A program made the position numbers and the translations under genes. 64,000 nt of DNA, from contig NZ_CP178543.1 of assembly GCF_047276495.1 (NCBI RefSeq), positions 930,001 through 994,000 on the forward strand, in the 5' to 3' direction. Each line of letters begins with the position of its first letter. The stretch's first letter is position 1. Below, piece after piece: positions 36,072 to 44,984 of the stretch. The notes under the pieces were generated by a model that worked only from the letters and a program-made list of their open reading frames with translations, was not told the origin of the DNA and ran no database searches. Source of the DNA: Capilliphycus salinus (GTDB lineage: Bacteria > Cyanobacteriota > Cyanobacteriia > Cyanobacteriales > Microcoleaceae).

Positions 36072-37460
36072 TCAAAGATCTAACAAATCATATCGCTTTT
36101 GTAACTGTAATAATTGCATTCTCGCCTCCCCCGCATTGTCGGCTAAATCGGCAAATTCTAAAAACCGTTTTAACTCTTTTCTCAACAAATTTCGTTCAAC
36201 TTGTAAAGTATCTCGCCCCAAATCGGGCGGAAGTACAATCATATCAAATAAAGTTGCTCGTTCTTTGTGGGGATGAGGGCGCAAAATTCGCCCCCGACGT
36301 TGAACAAATTGACGGGGATTGCTACTACTGGCGAGAATAACTGCATTTTGAATCGCCGGAATATCAACGCCTTCATCCAAACAACGAATCGCCACCAACC
36401 CCTGTAATTCTCCACTTTCAAACTGACGACGAAGCTTTTCTCGTTCAATTAAAGGCGTTTGGGCGGTATAAGTATTCACCCGATAACCGAGTTGAGTTCC
36501 CAATAATTTTACCGTTGCTTCTAACTGACGAGTCGATGAAAATTCGCTGTTATCCATACTCCCATCGCCGCAATAAAACAAGGTGTGAGTCGTCTGCAAA
36601 CGATTTTGCATTAACTGACGCAACGCCTGAATTTTATTAGCAGCCGAACCAATTAATCGCGCCCTTTGGATTAATAAAGCCGTAATTGTTTCATTATTTT
36701 CGATTTTTTCTTCATCCATCAACGCCCAACCAATTCGAGTCGTTAACCGGGAATAGGCGCGACTTTCGGCTTCGGTTAATTCGACCAAAATTGGATAATA
36801 TAAATAGTGAACCAAAGCCCCCTGACGAATCGCATCGGCGAGGGTTAATTCCGGTTGCAAAACCGACCCAAAATAGGTTAGAATAGAATCAGTTCCTTCC
36901 TCATCATAATGACGTTCGGGTGTGGCGGATAGCCCCAAACGCAGCCCAATATTTCGGGGTAAACTTTCTTCCAAACGGGGCGAACCCAAGTTGTGAACTT
37001 CATCGCCAATAATTAACGTTTTTTCGGGAAAATACCGGAGTTGAGACTGAAACCCCTCCGAAATCAAGGTCGCATTGGTGGTAATAACCGTTAAAAACGG
37101 TTGAAAACCCGAACCAATATTATAGAGTTGGGCGGAAAGTTGACGTTGCCAGTTGTGAACGCTTTCAAACGCCAATAACGGTTTTAAGCCAAATTTTTCC
37201 GCCTCTCTCGCCCACTGCGTCACCAGATGACAGTAGGGACAAATTACCAATAAAACCTGTAGGTTTATCTTTTGGTAAAGTTCGGTTGCAATTGCTAAAG
37301 CGGTAATGGTTTTACCACTTCCGGTTGCCATTTTTAAGGTTCCCCGTCCTCGGTTAGCAAACCAACTTTGAACGGCTTTTTTCTGATAAGATCTCAGTTG
37401 AATCGATAATGGAAATCTCGGAACTCCGAATAAGGAAGTTTCCTCTAATGGTAGATTCAC
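36072..37460 (-). CDS. SF2 helicase, DNA-phosphorothioation-restriction-like
   Basis: 462-residue DEAD/DEAH-type superfamily 2 helicase of the type III restriction/UvrB fold. Walker A KMATGSGKT (about 43-51), DEVH box (about 153), SATPERH (about 178), and motif VI QRRGRILRPHPHK (about 386). No nuclease domain visible. Its length and arrangement resemble helicase-type proteins annotated as restriction partners of the Dnd phosphorothioation system, a recollection of family rather than a search. Start is GTG (MNLPLEETSLFG). First gene of the leftward three-gene cassette. Confidence 0.8.
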   Translation of the reverse strand: MNLPLEETSLFGVPRFPLSIQLRSYQKKAVQSWFANRGRGTLKMATGSGKTITALAIATELYQKINLQVLLVICPYCHLVTQWAREAEKFGLKPLLAFESVHNWQRQLSAQLYNIGSGFQPFLTVITTNATLISEGFQSQLRYFPEKTLIIGDEVHNLGSPRLEESLPRNIGLRLGLSATPERHYDEEGTDSILTYFGSVLQPELTLADAIRQGALVHYLYYPILVELTEAESRAYSRLTTRIGWALMDEEKIENNETITALLIQRARLIGSAANKIQALRQLMQNRLQTTHTLFYCGDGSMDNSEFSSTRQLEATVKLLGTQLGYRVNTYTAQTPLIEREKLRRQFESGELQGLVAIRCLDEGVDIPAIQNAVILASSSNPRQFVQRRGRILRPHPHKERATLFDMIVLPPDLGRDTLQVERNLLRKELKRFLEFADLADNAGEARMQLLQLQKRYDLLDL

Positions 37461-37598
37461 CGCTTGATAAAGGTCGCCAAAACAGCGAAAATAGAGAATA
37501 GGGAATTATTAAAAAAAGACCGGATGTGTTATCTTGATTTGACAAAGGGTTTTATTGGAGTTTTCAACCCCTAAATTAGATGAGCAGAAAAAGGAATT

Positions 37599-38009
37599 TT
37601 ATTGAGATTCCCAATCCGGACAAGTCTCATCTTCTACGCCCGAAGGGTGCATTCCACAAACGAGCAAATTCCCCCCGTAAACATGACCGTGATAATGTTG
37701 ACAACCCCGACAAGCCACATTTTGAGTAGAATTCGGGTGAACGTAGGTGACAAAGGGTTCAAACTCAGTCTCGTCAAATTCTAAGTCTAAATCTAAGTAA
37801 ATATCAAGAATCGGTTCAACAATTTCATTGAAGTATTCTTCCAACTCGGGAAAAATTTTATTGTGAACTTCTTCGGTAATTTCTTCAGAAAACTTGGTCA
37901 GTTCATCAACCATTTGATCCCAGTCTCTAGTTAAATCTGTGAACAACTTTTCGACTTCGTAAACTGCCAATCCGACTGCTTCAAAAAAGCCTTTTGACCA
38001 ATCTTCCAT
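37599..38009 (-). CDS. Conserved cyanobacterial protein with C-terminal Cys/His cluster
   Basis: 136 residues. The N-terminal two-thirds is acidic and helical (EVEKLFTDLTRDWDQMVDEL); the C-terminal part has CRGCQHYHGHVYGG, then LLVCGMHPSG and ETCPDW, a CX2C...HXH...C...C set that may bind a metal or Fe-S centre. I recognise it as cyanobacterial but not its role. No signal peptide. Neighbours are unrelated genes; likely monocistronic, separated from the phasin-like gene by about 105 bp. Confidence 0.7.
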   Translation of the reverse strand: MEDWSKGFFEAVGLAVYEVEKLFTDLTRDWDQMVDELTKFSEEITEEVHNKIFPELEEYFNEIVEPILDIYLDLDLEFDETEFEPFVTYVHPNSTQNVACRGCQHYHGHVYGGNLLVCGMHPSGVEDETCPDWESQ

Positions 38010-38115
38010 CAGATCTGCCGCCTGTGTGTTAACGATAATTCAGACAAAGCCGCCCAGAATAGGCTTCATCTGGAAATCCAGTATAACACTGCCTTCTATC
38101 TTGATCGGTCAGATT

Positions 38116-38487
38116 TTACTCTCGCTTAAGACGACGCAATTCTTCTCGTAAGTTTTCGACTTGTTGACGCAATTGTTCGGCGGAGTCGGCGGACTGAGGC
38201 TCGTCTTCTTCACCATCAATAATCTCAATTTGGCGGGGTTCCGGCGGATTTTTGGTCGGGGTTTTGGTTTGAGGGGGTTGTTGTTGAGCTTGCTTGAGGG
38301 TATCTTCTACAAAACGACGGGCTTCTTCTGCGGTCATCTCGCCCCGCTTGACCAGTTCATCGGCGAGCTTTTGAGCTTCGGTTCGCAACTCGGCCATGTT
38401 TTTAGCCGCTTTCTCGCCCGCATAAGCAGCCAAACCGACCCCCAAGTAAACAGCTTTCTGGACGAGATCTCCTAAACCTCGCTGCAT
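38116..38487 (-). CDS. Phasin-like protein
   Basis: 123 residues. The N-terminal AVYLGVGLAAYAGEKAAKNMAEL then a helix KLADELVKRGEMTAEEARRFVEDTL matches the phasin-like family found across cyanobacteria; a Pro/Gln/Thr-rich linker and a C-terminal coiled coil (SAEQLRQQVENLREEL) follow. Phasins coat polyhydroxyalkanoate granules, but here the link is by family only. Lies downstream of the SRP RNA gene on the same strand. Confidence 0.7.
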   Translation of the reverse strand: MQRGLGDLVQKAVYLGVGLAAYAGEKAAKNMAELRTEAQKLADELVKRGEMTAEEARRFVEDTLKQAQQQPPQTKTPTKNPPEPRQIEIIDGEEDEPQSADSAEQLRQQVENLREELRRLKRE

Positions 38488-38522
38488 AATGCCTCCTATC
38501 CTCCTATCTGCCTACAGACAAA

Positions 38523-38624
38523 AGTGACCCGGAGACTACGCCTACCAAGAGCATCCCGTGTTGCTGCTACCTTCCGGTCCTGACAAGATTTGGGCGTCTT
38601 GATCGCGTAGATCCGAGCCACTTA
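38523..38624 (-). ncRNA. ffs: Signal recognition particle RNA (small bacterial, 4.5S-like)
   Basis: On the minus strand the conserved core GTCAGGACCGGAAGGTAGCA is followed by GCAACACGGG, which is the SRP domain IV tetraloop region. The ends pair: AGTGGCTCGGATCTACGC at the 5' side against GCGTAGTCTCCGGGTCACT at the 3' side, a long hairpin of about 100 nt. It binds Ffh (SRP54) for cotranslational targeting. The end coordinates are read from the stem. Confidence 0.9.
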
Positions 38625-38647
38625 TAAAGTTAACACAAATTTTTAAT

Positions 38648-38914
38648 TTATTCAACCACAACACACCATTCGTGTAGTTCATAGGTGACGCAGTGATTTT
38701 GGATCAAAGGGTCTTGCTCAACGAGCGCCTCGGCCTCGGCCAGCGAAGCCGCCTCAAAGAGAAGCATTCCTCCGCCTCGTTTCCCCCAGTAACCGGTTTT
38801 GGCTTTGTGTCCTTTGTCGATTAAATCTTTGACGTAGGCTACATGAGCCGGAACATACCGATCAAAGACTGGTTTTTCGACAATTCCTTTTTCAATCTTA
38901 ACAAACCAGGGCAT
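38648..38914 (-). CDS. YCII-family protein
   Basis: 88 residues with the YCII/dimeric alpha-beta-barrel pattern: RYVPAHVAYVKDLIDKGH (His and Asp positions of the YciI-like site), TGYWGKRGGGMLLFEA and EALVEQDPLIQNHCVTYELHEW. Such proteins act as small muconolactone-isomerase-like or stress proteins; substrate unknown. It lies immediately upstream of the SRP RNA on the same strand. Confidence 0.85.
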   Translation of the reverse strand: MPWFVKIEKGIVEKPVFDRYVPAHVAYVKDLIDKGHKAKTGYWGKRGGGMLLFEAASLAEAEALVEQDPLIQNHCVTYELHEWCVVVE

Positions 38915-39107
38915 TTGTGTTCACAATAAATAGAGGTTCCAAATTAATTATCCAATGTTTCCGAACTGCTACTGTTGAGATAGATACAGCTTTTGCACTC
39001 TCGGGTTGAGACGGGTCAGAAACAGTCTACTTTCTGTAGTTTACTTCCCATTTTAAACCAATCATTTTTGACTCGAGAAAATCTTCACAATCTTTCAATC
39101 TTGGCTG

Positions 39108-40466
39108 TTAGTCTTCCAACGTCTTCACCGTCAAAACTTGAGGCGGTGACGCATCTGGAGGGTAGAGAAAATCAAATTCAACCCGCCTGTGTTGTTGCGG
39201 TTCAATTTCTAACTTAACCAAAGGTTCCCCCTGTTGTCCTCGTTTTTGAACTAAATGAACATATCGCATTTGACGCTTTCCCCGATCATCAATATAGCGA
39301 AATCTAACCGTTCCCCGAAAAAAAGTCTGGGGCGCAGTCGGTTCTAAAAATCTTAATCCCTTTTCAGATAACTCATCTTCTTTCAAAGGCGTTTGTACCG
39401 TTAAAACCACCGTTTGAGTTTGATTAGTCGGATTATAAAGCGGCAAATCTAAACTGTATTGAACCCCATAATTTCCGTGCGCTTGATAAGCCGTATCGGG
39501 ATAGCGCACTAACATTTCAGCGCTTTGATTTTGATTCGTTCCTAATAATCCTTTCGGTAGCGTACTCATTCCATAAGAAAACGCCCCGCCCGGTTCGGGA
39601 ATTGTCAAACGAGAACCCCCCGCATTATCAACTAATTTGGCATTCCAAACCGAACCTCTAGACACTCCTGCAACCCGTCCGTAAATAATCTGACTTGTTT
39701 CTGTATTTGGAGGCGTTGGAGGACGGTCCCGAGGCGTCGATAATTTTCCCATTTTTAACAAATTTTTCCATTCAGATAGCGAAGGCGAAAATTCGTTTCC
39801 ATTGCGTCCACTGCGGGCATATTTTGCCAAACTCGCAACATAAACCTCTCCGCTACTTTCCAAACGCATATAGGTTGAACGACCATTTAAAGGCGGTTCT
39901 AAACCTCTAACCGGAATCGGCACATTCAATAACATTCGGCTTTCTTCAGGCGGAATTACAATTTGTTTTGGAAAAATATCCTGTCTTTTTCCCCTTAAAA
40001 TATCGCTCATCACCCGACCACCCGGACCCGCATAAATATTTCCATTTGAATTATCAACAACCGGCGGAACTTCAATAAACGGCGCATCCGGCTGACTCAA
40101 ATAACTCGCCCCTTCTAAAACCTTCACCGTCACCGGTTTATCATTGGGATTATGAACTAAAATCCCCAAATAAAGCGTTCGTAAATCTCCCGGTTCTTGC
40201 GGTTTCGCCACATGATGAGCAAACAGATCAAACCGTCCTTTAAAGGCAAAATTCAAATGCGCTTCAGGATTATTTTTACCCTCGGGTGGAAAGGTTGACA
40301 ATAAAATTCCTTCTGATAAAATAAGTTCGGGACTGTTGCTATTAAAAACCGGAATATTATCTAACTCACCCGGCAACGGACGAACCTCTTGGGGTCGAAC
40401 AATTTCTGTAGCGGGAGGTTGAGCTTGGCCGAAAAAAATAGACGTTAACAAAAGAGATAAGATCAT
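39108..40466 (-). CDS. DUF3370 exported protein
   Basis: 452 residues. Signal peptide at 1-15 (MILSLLLTSIFFGQA), then a Pro-rich mature protein with HHVAKPQEPGDLRTLYLG, GRVMSDILRGKRQD, SSGEVYVASLAKYA and GNYGVQYSLDLPLYNPTNQ, blocks of the cyanobacterial DUF3370 family. Probably periplasmic or S-layer/outer-membrane-associated; function not established. Start ATG at 40466. Monocistronic. Confidence 0.88.
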   Translation of the reverse strand: MILSLLLTSIFFGQAQPPATEIVRPQEVRPLPGELDNIPVFNSNSPELILSEGILLSTFPPEGKNNPEAHLNFAFKGRFDLFAHHVAKPQEPGDLRTLYLGILVHNPNDKPVTVKVLEGASYLSQPDAPFIEVPPVVDNSNGNIYAGPGGRVMSDILRGKRQDIFPKQIVIPPEESRMLLNVPIPVRGLEPPLNGRSTYMRLESSGEVYVASLAKYARSGRNGNEFSPSLSEWKNLLKMGKLSTPRDRPPTPPNTETSQIIYGRVAGVSRGSVWNAKLVDNAGGSRLTIPEPGGAFSYGMSTLPKGLLGTNQNQSAEMLVRYPDTAYQAHGNYGVQYSLDLPLYNPTNQTQTVVLTVQTPLKEDELSEKGLRFLEPTAPQTFFRGTVRFRYIDDRGKRQMRYVHLVQKRGQQGEPLVKLEIEPQQHRRVEFDFLYPPDASPPQVLTVKTLED

Positions 40467-40689
40467 CTTGGAAATCAGAAAAACTGATAACAGTTTAGAC
40501 CGTTCATTTTATCAAAAAGTTTCAGTTTTAGGCGTTCAAGAAAAGTTTATCCTTCAACCCTCTACTTTTCTAAATTCTTAGAGCTAACAAACCGACATGA
40601 TATCACTTCAGACCTGACAACACCCGTCTTTTGTTGACAAAAATCTGCTAAACTTTTGAGACAGCGATCGCGATCGATAGCCGAAGCCC

Positions 40690-41895
40690 ATGCAACAGTC
40701 CATCCGTTCAAAAGACTTTTCGTGGCCCTGGTGGCCAGCAGCACCGCTATATCCCTACGGACAGCGGCGAACCCTGCGGCGAGAAGTCATCAAAGACACC
40801 TTATGGACCTTCGATCAACTTCAGGGCATTCTGTACGTGGTTGTTCCCATTCGGATGAGCGTGGTTAAACTCGAAGGCGGTGGCTTGCTCATTTACGCCC
40901 CCGTCGCCCCGACGCCCGAATGTATTCGTTTGCTGCGCGAATTAGTCGCCGAACATGGGGATGTCAAATATATTATTTTACCGACAATTTCCGGGATAGA
41001 ACACAAAGTTTTTGTCGGCCCGTTTGCGCGTCAGTTTCCCCAGGCTGAAGTTTTTGTCGCTCCGAGTCAATGGAGTTTTCCGGTAAATTTACCTTTAAGT
41101 TGGTTGGGTTTACCCGCAAAACGCACCCATATTTTACCTGAAGATAGCAGCCAAGCGCCCTTTAGCGATCAGTTCGATTATGCCACATTGGGGCCGATTT
41201 ATTTGGGGCCGGGACGGTTTTCAGAAGTTGTATTTTTTGATCGGCGATCGCGTACATTATTAGTAACCGATATTGTAGTTTCTGTTCCCGAACGTCCCCC
41301 CGAAATTTTACAACTCGATCCCTATCCGTTGCTATTTCACGCCCGAGATAACGCTTTTGAAGATATCATTGATAACGAAACCAACCGTTTGAAAGGATGG
41401 CAGCGCATTTGTTTATTTTCCTTTTATTTTCGCCCGAATTCGCTGGATACCGTTCCCTTTCCGAAGGCAATTAAAGAAGCGCCGAAAGCACCAGACCGTT
41501 CCTCAAAAAACTATTTTGGTCTATTTCCGTTTCGATGGAAACAGGGCTGGAAACAATCCTTTCAAGCGTTATCGCAAGAAAAACGGCTGTTAGTCGCCCC
41601 GATTTTACAAACCCTAATTCTCAATCGCGCCCCGGTAGAAACGTTAATTTGGGCTGACTGGGTAGCCAACTGGCAATTTGAAAGAATTGTAGCTTGTCAT
41701 TTTGACTCGCCTATTGTTGCCAAACCCGACGAATTTAGAGAAGCGTTTTCTTTTCTGCAAAAACGACTCAACGGCGATAATTTAGAAAAGAATAAAACTT
41801 CTTATTTACCCGAAGAAGACTTGGAACTCCTCAGAGAAATCGATAAAAATCTGACCAAACTGAGAATCGTTCCTCCCAGTGTTGAACAGGTTTAA
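40690..41895 (+). CDS. DUF4336 protein (metallo-beta-lactamase-like fold)
   Basis: 401 residues of the DUF4336 family: VVPIRMSVVKLEGGGLLIYAP, AEHGDVKYIILPT and HKVFVGPFARQFPQAEVFVAP recall a metallo-beta-lactamase-like scaffold (as in ComEC/lactonase-like proteins) but the metal-binding HXHXDH motif is absent. C-terminal domain FFDRRSRTLLVTDIVV. Function unknown, frequent in cyanobacteria and plants' chloroplasts. The stop codon coincides with the end of a stray asparaginase tail on the other strand. Confidence 0.85.
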   Translation: MQQSIRSKDFSWPWWPAAPLYPYGQRRTLRREVIKDTLWTFDQLQGILYVVVPIRMSVVKLEGGGLLIYAPVAPTPECIRLLRELVAEHGDVKYIILPTISGIEHKVFVGPFARQFPQAEVFVAPSQWSFPVNLPLSWLGLPAKRTHILPEDSSQAPFSDQFDYATLGPIYLGPGRFSEVVFFDRRSRTLLVTDIVVSVPERPPEILQLDPYPLLFHARDNAFEDIIDNETNRLKGWQRICLFSFYFRPNSLDTVPFPKAIKEAPKAPDRSSKNYFGLFPFRWKQGWKQSFQALSQEKRLLVAPILQTLILNRAPVETLIWADWVANWQFERIVACHFDSPIVAKPDEFREAFSFLQKRLNGDNLEKNKTSYLPEEDLELLREIDKNLTKLRIVPPSVEQV

Positions 41896-41955
41896 ACCGC
41901 TAACACCTGAGTTCCTTTTTCCGTTTCCAATCTATCACCAATTTGTTCACCATAT
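41893..41955 (-). pseudogene. Stray 3' tail of an isoaspartyl peptidase gene
   Basis: About 20 codons ending YGEQIGDRLETEKGTQVLAV and stop, aligned without gaps to the last codons of the intact gene ending at 43392 (DGEKIGDSLEMEKGTQVLVV). The conserved 54 bases at 41900-41953 and 43400-43453 differ at only four positions and are exactly 1500 bp apart. Many differences are conservative, so this copy was once under selection. Homology stops at 41955; the rest of the gene is absent. Confidence 0.85.
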
Positions 41956-42480
41956 AATTATATGATCAGAATTGTGAATTATGAATTGTGACCCTTGTTC
42001 CTTGTCCCCTGTTCCTTACACCCTCAAGAACTCAACATACATATTACCAGCTATTTGTCAACTCTAGCCCACAAGGTAAGATTCGCGCATCCTCAAAATT
42101 CGTGCGATTGCAGGTCGAGATCAGCGTCAAGATTTCAAGACTTTTTACGATTTTATGGGGTTTTAGGGCTACAAAATTCTATCAAGGTATACGTCCCCCT
42201 TGACTATTAGAATACCATAAAGCCTGAAACAACGCAATCTCGTTGCTTATTGCGAATAATTTTCAGCCAAAATTCCCTAAATTTGAGAGTTGTGATTAAA
42301 ATTTTAAAACTATAAAACATTTAAGATTATATAAGCTTATATTTAATCTCTTCATTCATAATTTATAATTCAGAAGTCTGATCACCACAAGAACCCCATT
42401 CATCATTCATCGTATAAAGTTCTATTGACGGAAATAACTATATAATTTGCGATCGCACATAAGCTAAAATATAAAATTAA
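41956..42480. other. AT-rich intergenic region
   Basis: No gene is supported. AT-rich with stretches such as AATTATATGATCAGAATTGTG and CATTCATCATTCATCG; two overlapping short frames in the track here have no ribosome site. Part of the stretch that separates the two copies of the asparaginase tail. Confidence 0.4.
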
Positions 42481-42510
42481 AGGATAGAGAAAATCTCTAC
42501 CCTTTTTTTA
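42481..42510 (+). terminator. Terminator-like hairpin
   Basis: GGATAGAGA, AAA loop, TCTCTACCC followed by TTTTTTT. No gene precedes it closely, so it may end a short RNA or mark a remnant of a lost gene. Confidence 0.55.
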
Positions 42511-42659
42511 TTGATAACAGTCAGTTGAATTAAACTGGAGTGAAGTCTAACTAATTAAAAAAACGATACACCTGACGGAAGACTACGCGATCGCATAAAA
42601 ACCATCCCCAAATTGATTCCCACTGATTGTATAATCGGAATAGAGTTGATTAGAACCTG

Positions 42660-42890
42660 ATGAAAACTGAACAGATGCGCGATCAGATAAAAGCATACGC
42701 CGAAAAACTATCACCCGATCAGGTTAAATTGGCTTATGAATTCTTAGCAAAGTTGGCAGAGGATGAAAGCGAAGTCGCAACCAACGAATTACTCGCTATT
42801 CCTGGCTTGATGAACGCTTTAGAAGAAGCTGACCGCGATATTGTTGAGGGAAATTTAACAGATTGGCGAGAAGTTCGCAACGATGTATAG
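42660..42890 (+). CDS. Antitoxin-like protein of a RelE-type TA pair
   Basis: 76 residues, hydrophilic and acidic: KAYAEKLSPDQVKLAYEFLAKLAEDESEVAT then EELLAIPGLMNALEEADRD and DWREVRNDV. The C-terminal part of this type wraps and neutralises the RelE-fold toxin. It is intact. The toxin ATG overlaps its stop by 8 bases (ATGTATAG), the usual TA arrangement. Family assignment rests on position and sequence style; N-terminal DNA-binding domain is not clear. Confidence 0.7.
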   Translation: MKTEQMRDQIKAYAEKLSPDQVKLAYEFLAKLAEDESEVATNELLAIPGLMNALEEADRDIVEGNLTDWREVRNDV

Positions 42891-43142
42891 AGTTCTTTTG
42901 ACCCAGAAAGCAAAGAAGTTTTATACCTCAGCAAATCGTCCTTTGGCTCAAAAAATTCCCGATGCTTGGAAGTGTTAGAACAAACGCCGCGAAATCATCC
43001 GAACATTAAACCACTGAAAGGAAATCTTGCAGGTCGTTATCGCTATCGCATCGGCGACTATCGTGTAATTTATCAAATTGATGATGAAAACAATCAGGTC
43101 ATTGTTAGTTTAATTATTCATCGTCGTGATGCTTATGAATAA
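42883..43142 (+). pseudogene. RelE/ParE-type toxin, frameshifted
   Basis: Begins MYRVLLTQKAKKFYTSANRPLAQKI and breaks at about 42961 where one base is missing; the reading resumes in another frame as CLEVLEQTPRNHPNIKPLKG then YRYRIGDYRVIYQI, IVSLIIHRRDAYE. All hallmark blocks of the RelE-fold toxin are present, including the C-terminal Arg/His region (the GRYRYRIGDYRVIY segment), so the defect is a recent single deletion. The antitoxin remains intact. Confidence 0.85.
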
Positions 43143-43184
43143 ACTGAGAATGTTGCTTTCAGGGTTCGGGTGTATTTTTCATTT

Positions 43185-43284
43185 CTAAATATCTTCTGGA
43201 TTAATCCCTTGCGATCGCAATAATTAAGCGAACCGTTCGCCTGGTTGACGTTCCTGTAAGGTTCTATCGAATTCTGGCAGTTGG
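43185..43284 (-). pseudogene. Possible Uma2-type C-terminal remnant
   Basis: Minus-strand frame LPEFDRTLQERQPGERFA, one stop, then LLRSQGINPEDI and stop. The ending GINPEDI resembles the C-terminal helix of Uma2 proteins. Only about 33 codons remain; low certainty. Confidence 0.3.
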
Positions 43285-43391
43285 GTGCGATCGCCAATAG
43301 ATTAAAATGACATAATTTCAGAACCGTTCAGGATTTCTCGATTATCAAAGAACCATTTTTAGAACGCACCACAACCGCCAGAAACCCCGAA

Positions 43392-44315
43392 TTAAACTAC
43401 TAACACCTGAGTTCCTTTTTCCATTTCCAAACTATCGCCAATTTTTTCACCATCGTGATAAGCAGCAACAATCACATCGCAGGTTTTACCCAAACCGATC
43501 TGACCCGCCGCATCGATCGCGATCGCCCCAAAATCCCGTTTTCGTACAGTGGCTTCTGCAAAAGAGCGATCCAAGGCATCCTTTAACGATAAACCATCGG
43601 CGACCCGAACCACCAAACGAGCCGCGAAACATTCATCGATAATATCTTCCCCAATACCCGTACAACTCACCGCAGCTTCCGATGTGGCATAATTACCCGC
43701 AGGCATGGGAGAATCGCTCACCCGACCAATTCTTTCAAACCCCTTACCGCCTGTAGAAGTTCCCGCAGCCAGCCTTCCTGCTGTATCCAAAGCCACCACG
43801 CCAATAGTACCCATACGAGCAGGTTCAGCGACCACATTCGCCATTTCTCGGGTAAAATTGTGCTGGCGCTCCTCCATCCACTCGTTAAGCCGGCGATCGA
43901 TTAAAGGATTATAAATCGGAAGTTGCAATTCTCGCGCCAGTTCAGCCGCGCCCTGATCGGATAAAATGCGATCCATAGACTCCTGCAACGCTTGGGCGAG
44001 GTCGATGGGATTTTTAACCCGAGAAACGTTAATCACGCCGCTAAAACTTTGGGTGGACCCATTCATCAAACCCGCACTCATGCGAATTTGACCGTCCGAC
44101 TGAAGCACCGAACCGGTTCCGGCATTGAACAAAGGTTCATCTTCGAGATGCCGACACCCCTCAACAACAATATCGGTCGCGCTGATCCCCTGCTCAAACA
44201 GAGGATATACTTTTTCTAAAACCCCATAAAGAGCTTTGCGGACTTGATCAATCCCCCCTTTGCTGTGAATCGAACTTCCCGCTCCCCCGTGAATAATTAA
44301 TTTAGGTTGCACCAT
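43392..44315 (-). CDS. iaaA: Isoaspartyl peptidase/L-asparaginase (Ntn hydrolase)
   Basis: 307 residues from the ATG at 44315 (MVQPKLIIHGGAGSS); a TTG five codons upstream is less likely. Plant-type asparaginase: the precursor cleaves itself before the nucleophile Thr in GTIGVVALD (about residue 173), and GTSTGGKGFERIGRV and GAGTGDD-like regions of the active site follow. Hydrolyses isoaspartyl dipeptides and asparagine; cyanobacterial relatives have been tied to degradation of cyanophycin dipeptides, though that is by family. The 3' end is duplicated at 41893-41955. Confidence 0.92.
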   Translation of the reverse strand: MVQPKLIIHGGAGSSIHSKGGIDQVRKALYGVLEKVYPLFEQGISATDIVVEGCRHLEDEPLFNAGTGSVLQSDGQIRMSAGLMNGSTQSFSGVINVSRVKNPIDLAQALQESMDRILSDQGAAELARELQLPIYNPLIDRRLNEWMEERQHNFTREMANVVAEPARMGTIGVVALDTAGRLAAGTSTGGKGFERIGRVSDSPMPAGNYATSEAAVSCTGIGEDIIDECFAARLVVRVADGLSLKDALDRSFAEATVRKRDFGAIAIDAAGQIGLGKTCDVIVAAYHDGEKIGDSLEMEKGTQVLVV

Positions 44316-44349
44316 ACTGATTTCTGACAATAGATTTTTGAGTTAGTCG

Positions 44350-44984
44350 CTACAGTATTTTTGCACGTCCGGTTGGACAATTCCAAGGGAATTTTTTATT
44401 CAGGCGTCGGGAAACAGTTTATGAGGGAACAGGGAACACCGGATCAGGGAACAGGGAATAGGCTATAGGGAAGGGGGAAGGCGGAAGGGGGAAGGGGTAA
44501 AGGGTAAGGGGTAAGGGGCAATTCTGTAGACGAAGCTTCCGATAGCGAACGCGCTTACTCCTGTCTCCTATTCCCTGTTCTTTGTATTCACTGGTGACGG
44601 GTTCGCTGCTTGCTGACTTGGCGGAATAGTCGCGAAGCAACGGACGTTCCCGGAGGGTGACTCTAAAGACTGGTGACTGGTTCGGTGGTGACTGGTGACT
44701 GTGAAAGACTGGTGACTGGTGACTGGTGAAGCAGCGCGGTCTTGGGGGTTTCCCCCATGAGCGCGAACTCGCGGCCCCGGCGGTTTCCGCCGAGAGCGAA
44801 GTTCGCAAGAGAGCGACTGCTGAACCCGAAGGGTGACTGGTGACTGAAAACCCTGTTCCCGATTTCAGTGATCTCTATCACCCGATAGTCCGATGATAAT
44901 CACACTAAAGCGGGATTCTTCTCATTTCTCGGTTCTTTAAAATAAGGAATAGTAAAGACTATAGAGTTTACCGAGGGTGTGGGA
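44350..44984. repeat. Mixed short-repeat region with rearranged interspersed element
   Basis: From 44401 to 44520 there are GGGAACAGGG and GGGGAAGGG-type repeats; from 44640 to 44860 GGTGACTGGTGACTGGTGAAG repeats frame a copy of the common cyanobacterial element GAAGCAGCGCGGTCTTGGGGG...GCGACTGC, here with an insertion (CTCGCGGCCCCGGCGGTTTC) near 44770-44800. No gene. Long open frames through it are artefacts of the repeats. The last 100 bases hold the pentapeptide gene promoter. Confidence 0.75.

Noticed and set aside
41988..42210. Two 71-residue frames after DUF4336
   Set aside because: Low-complexity AT-rich sequence with no ribosome site and no protein-like pattern.
44419..44881. Frames of 72-129 residues in the repeat region
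   Set aside because: Translation of short tandem repeats (Pro/Ser/His-rich), no ribosome site.
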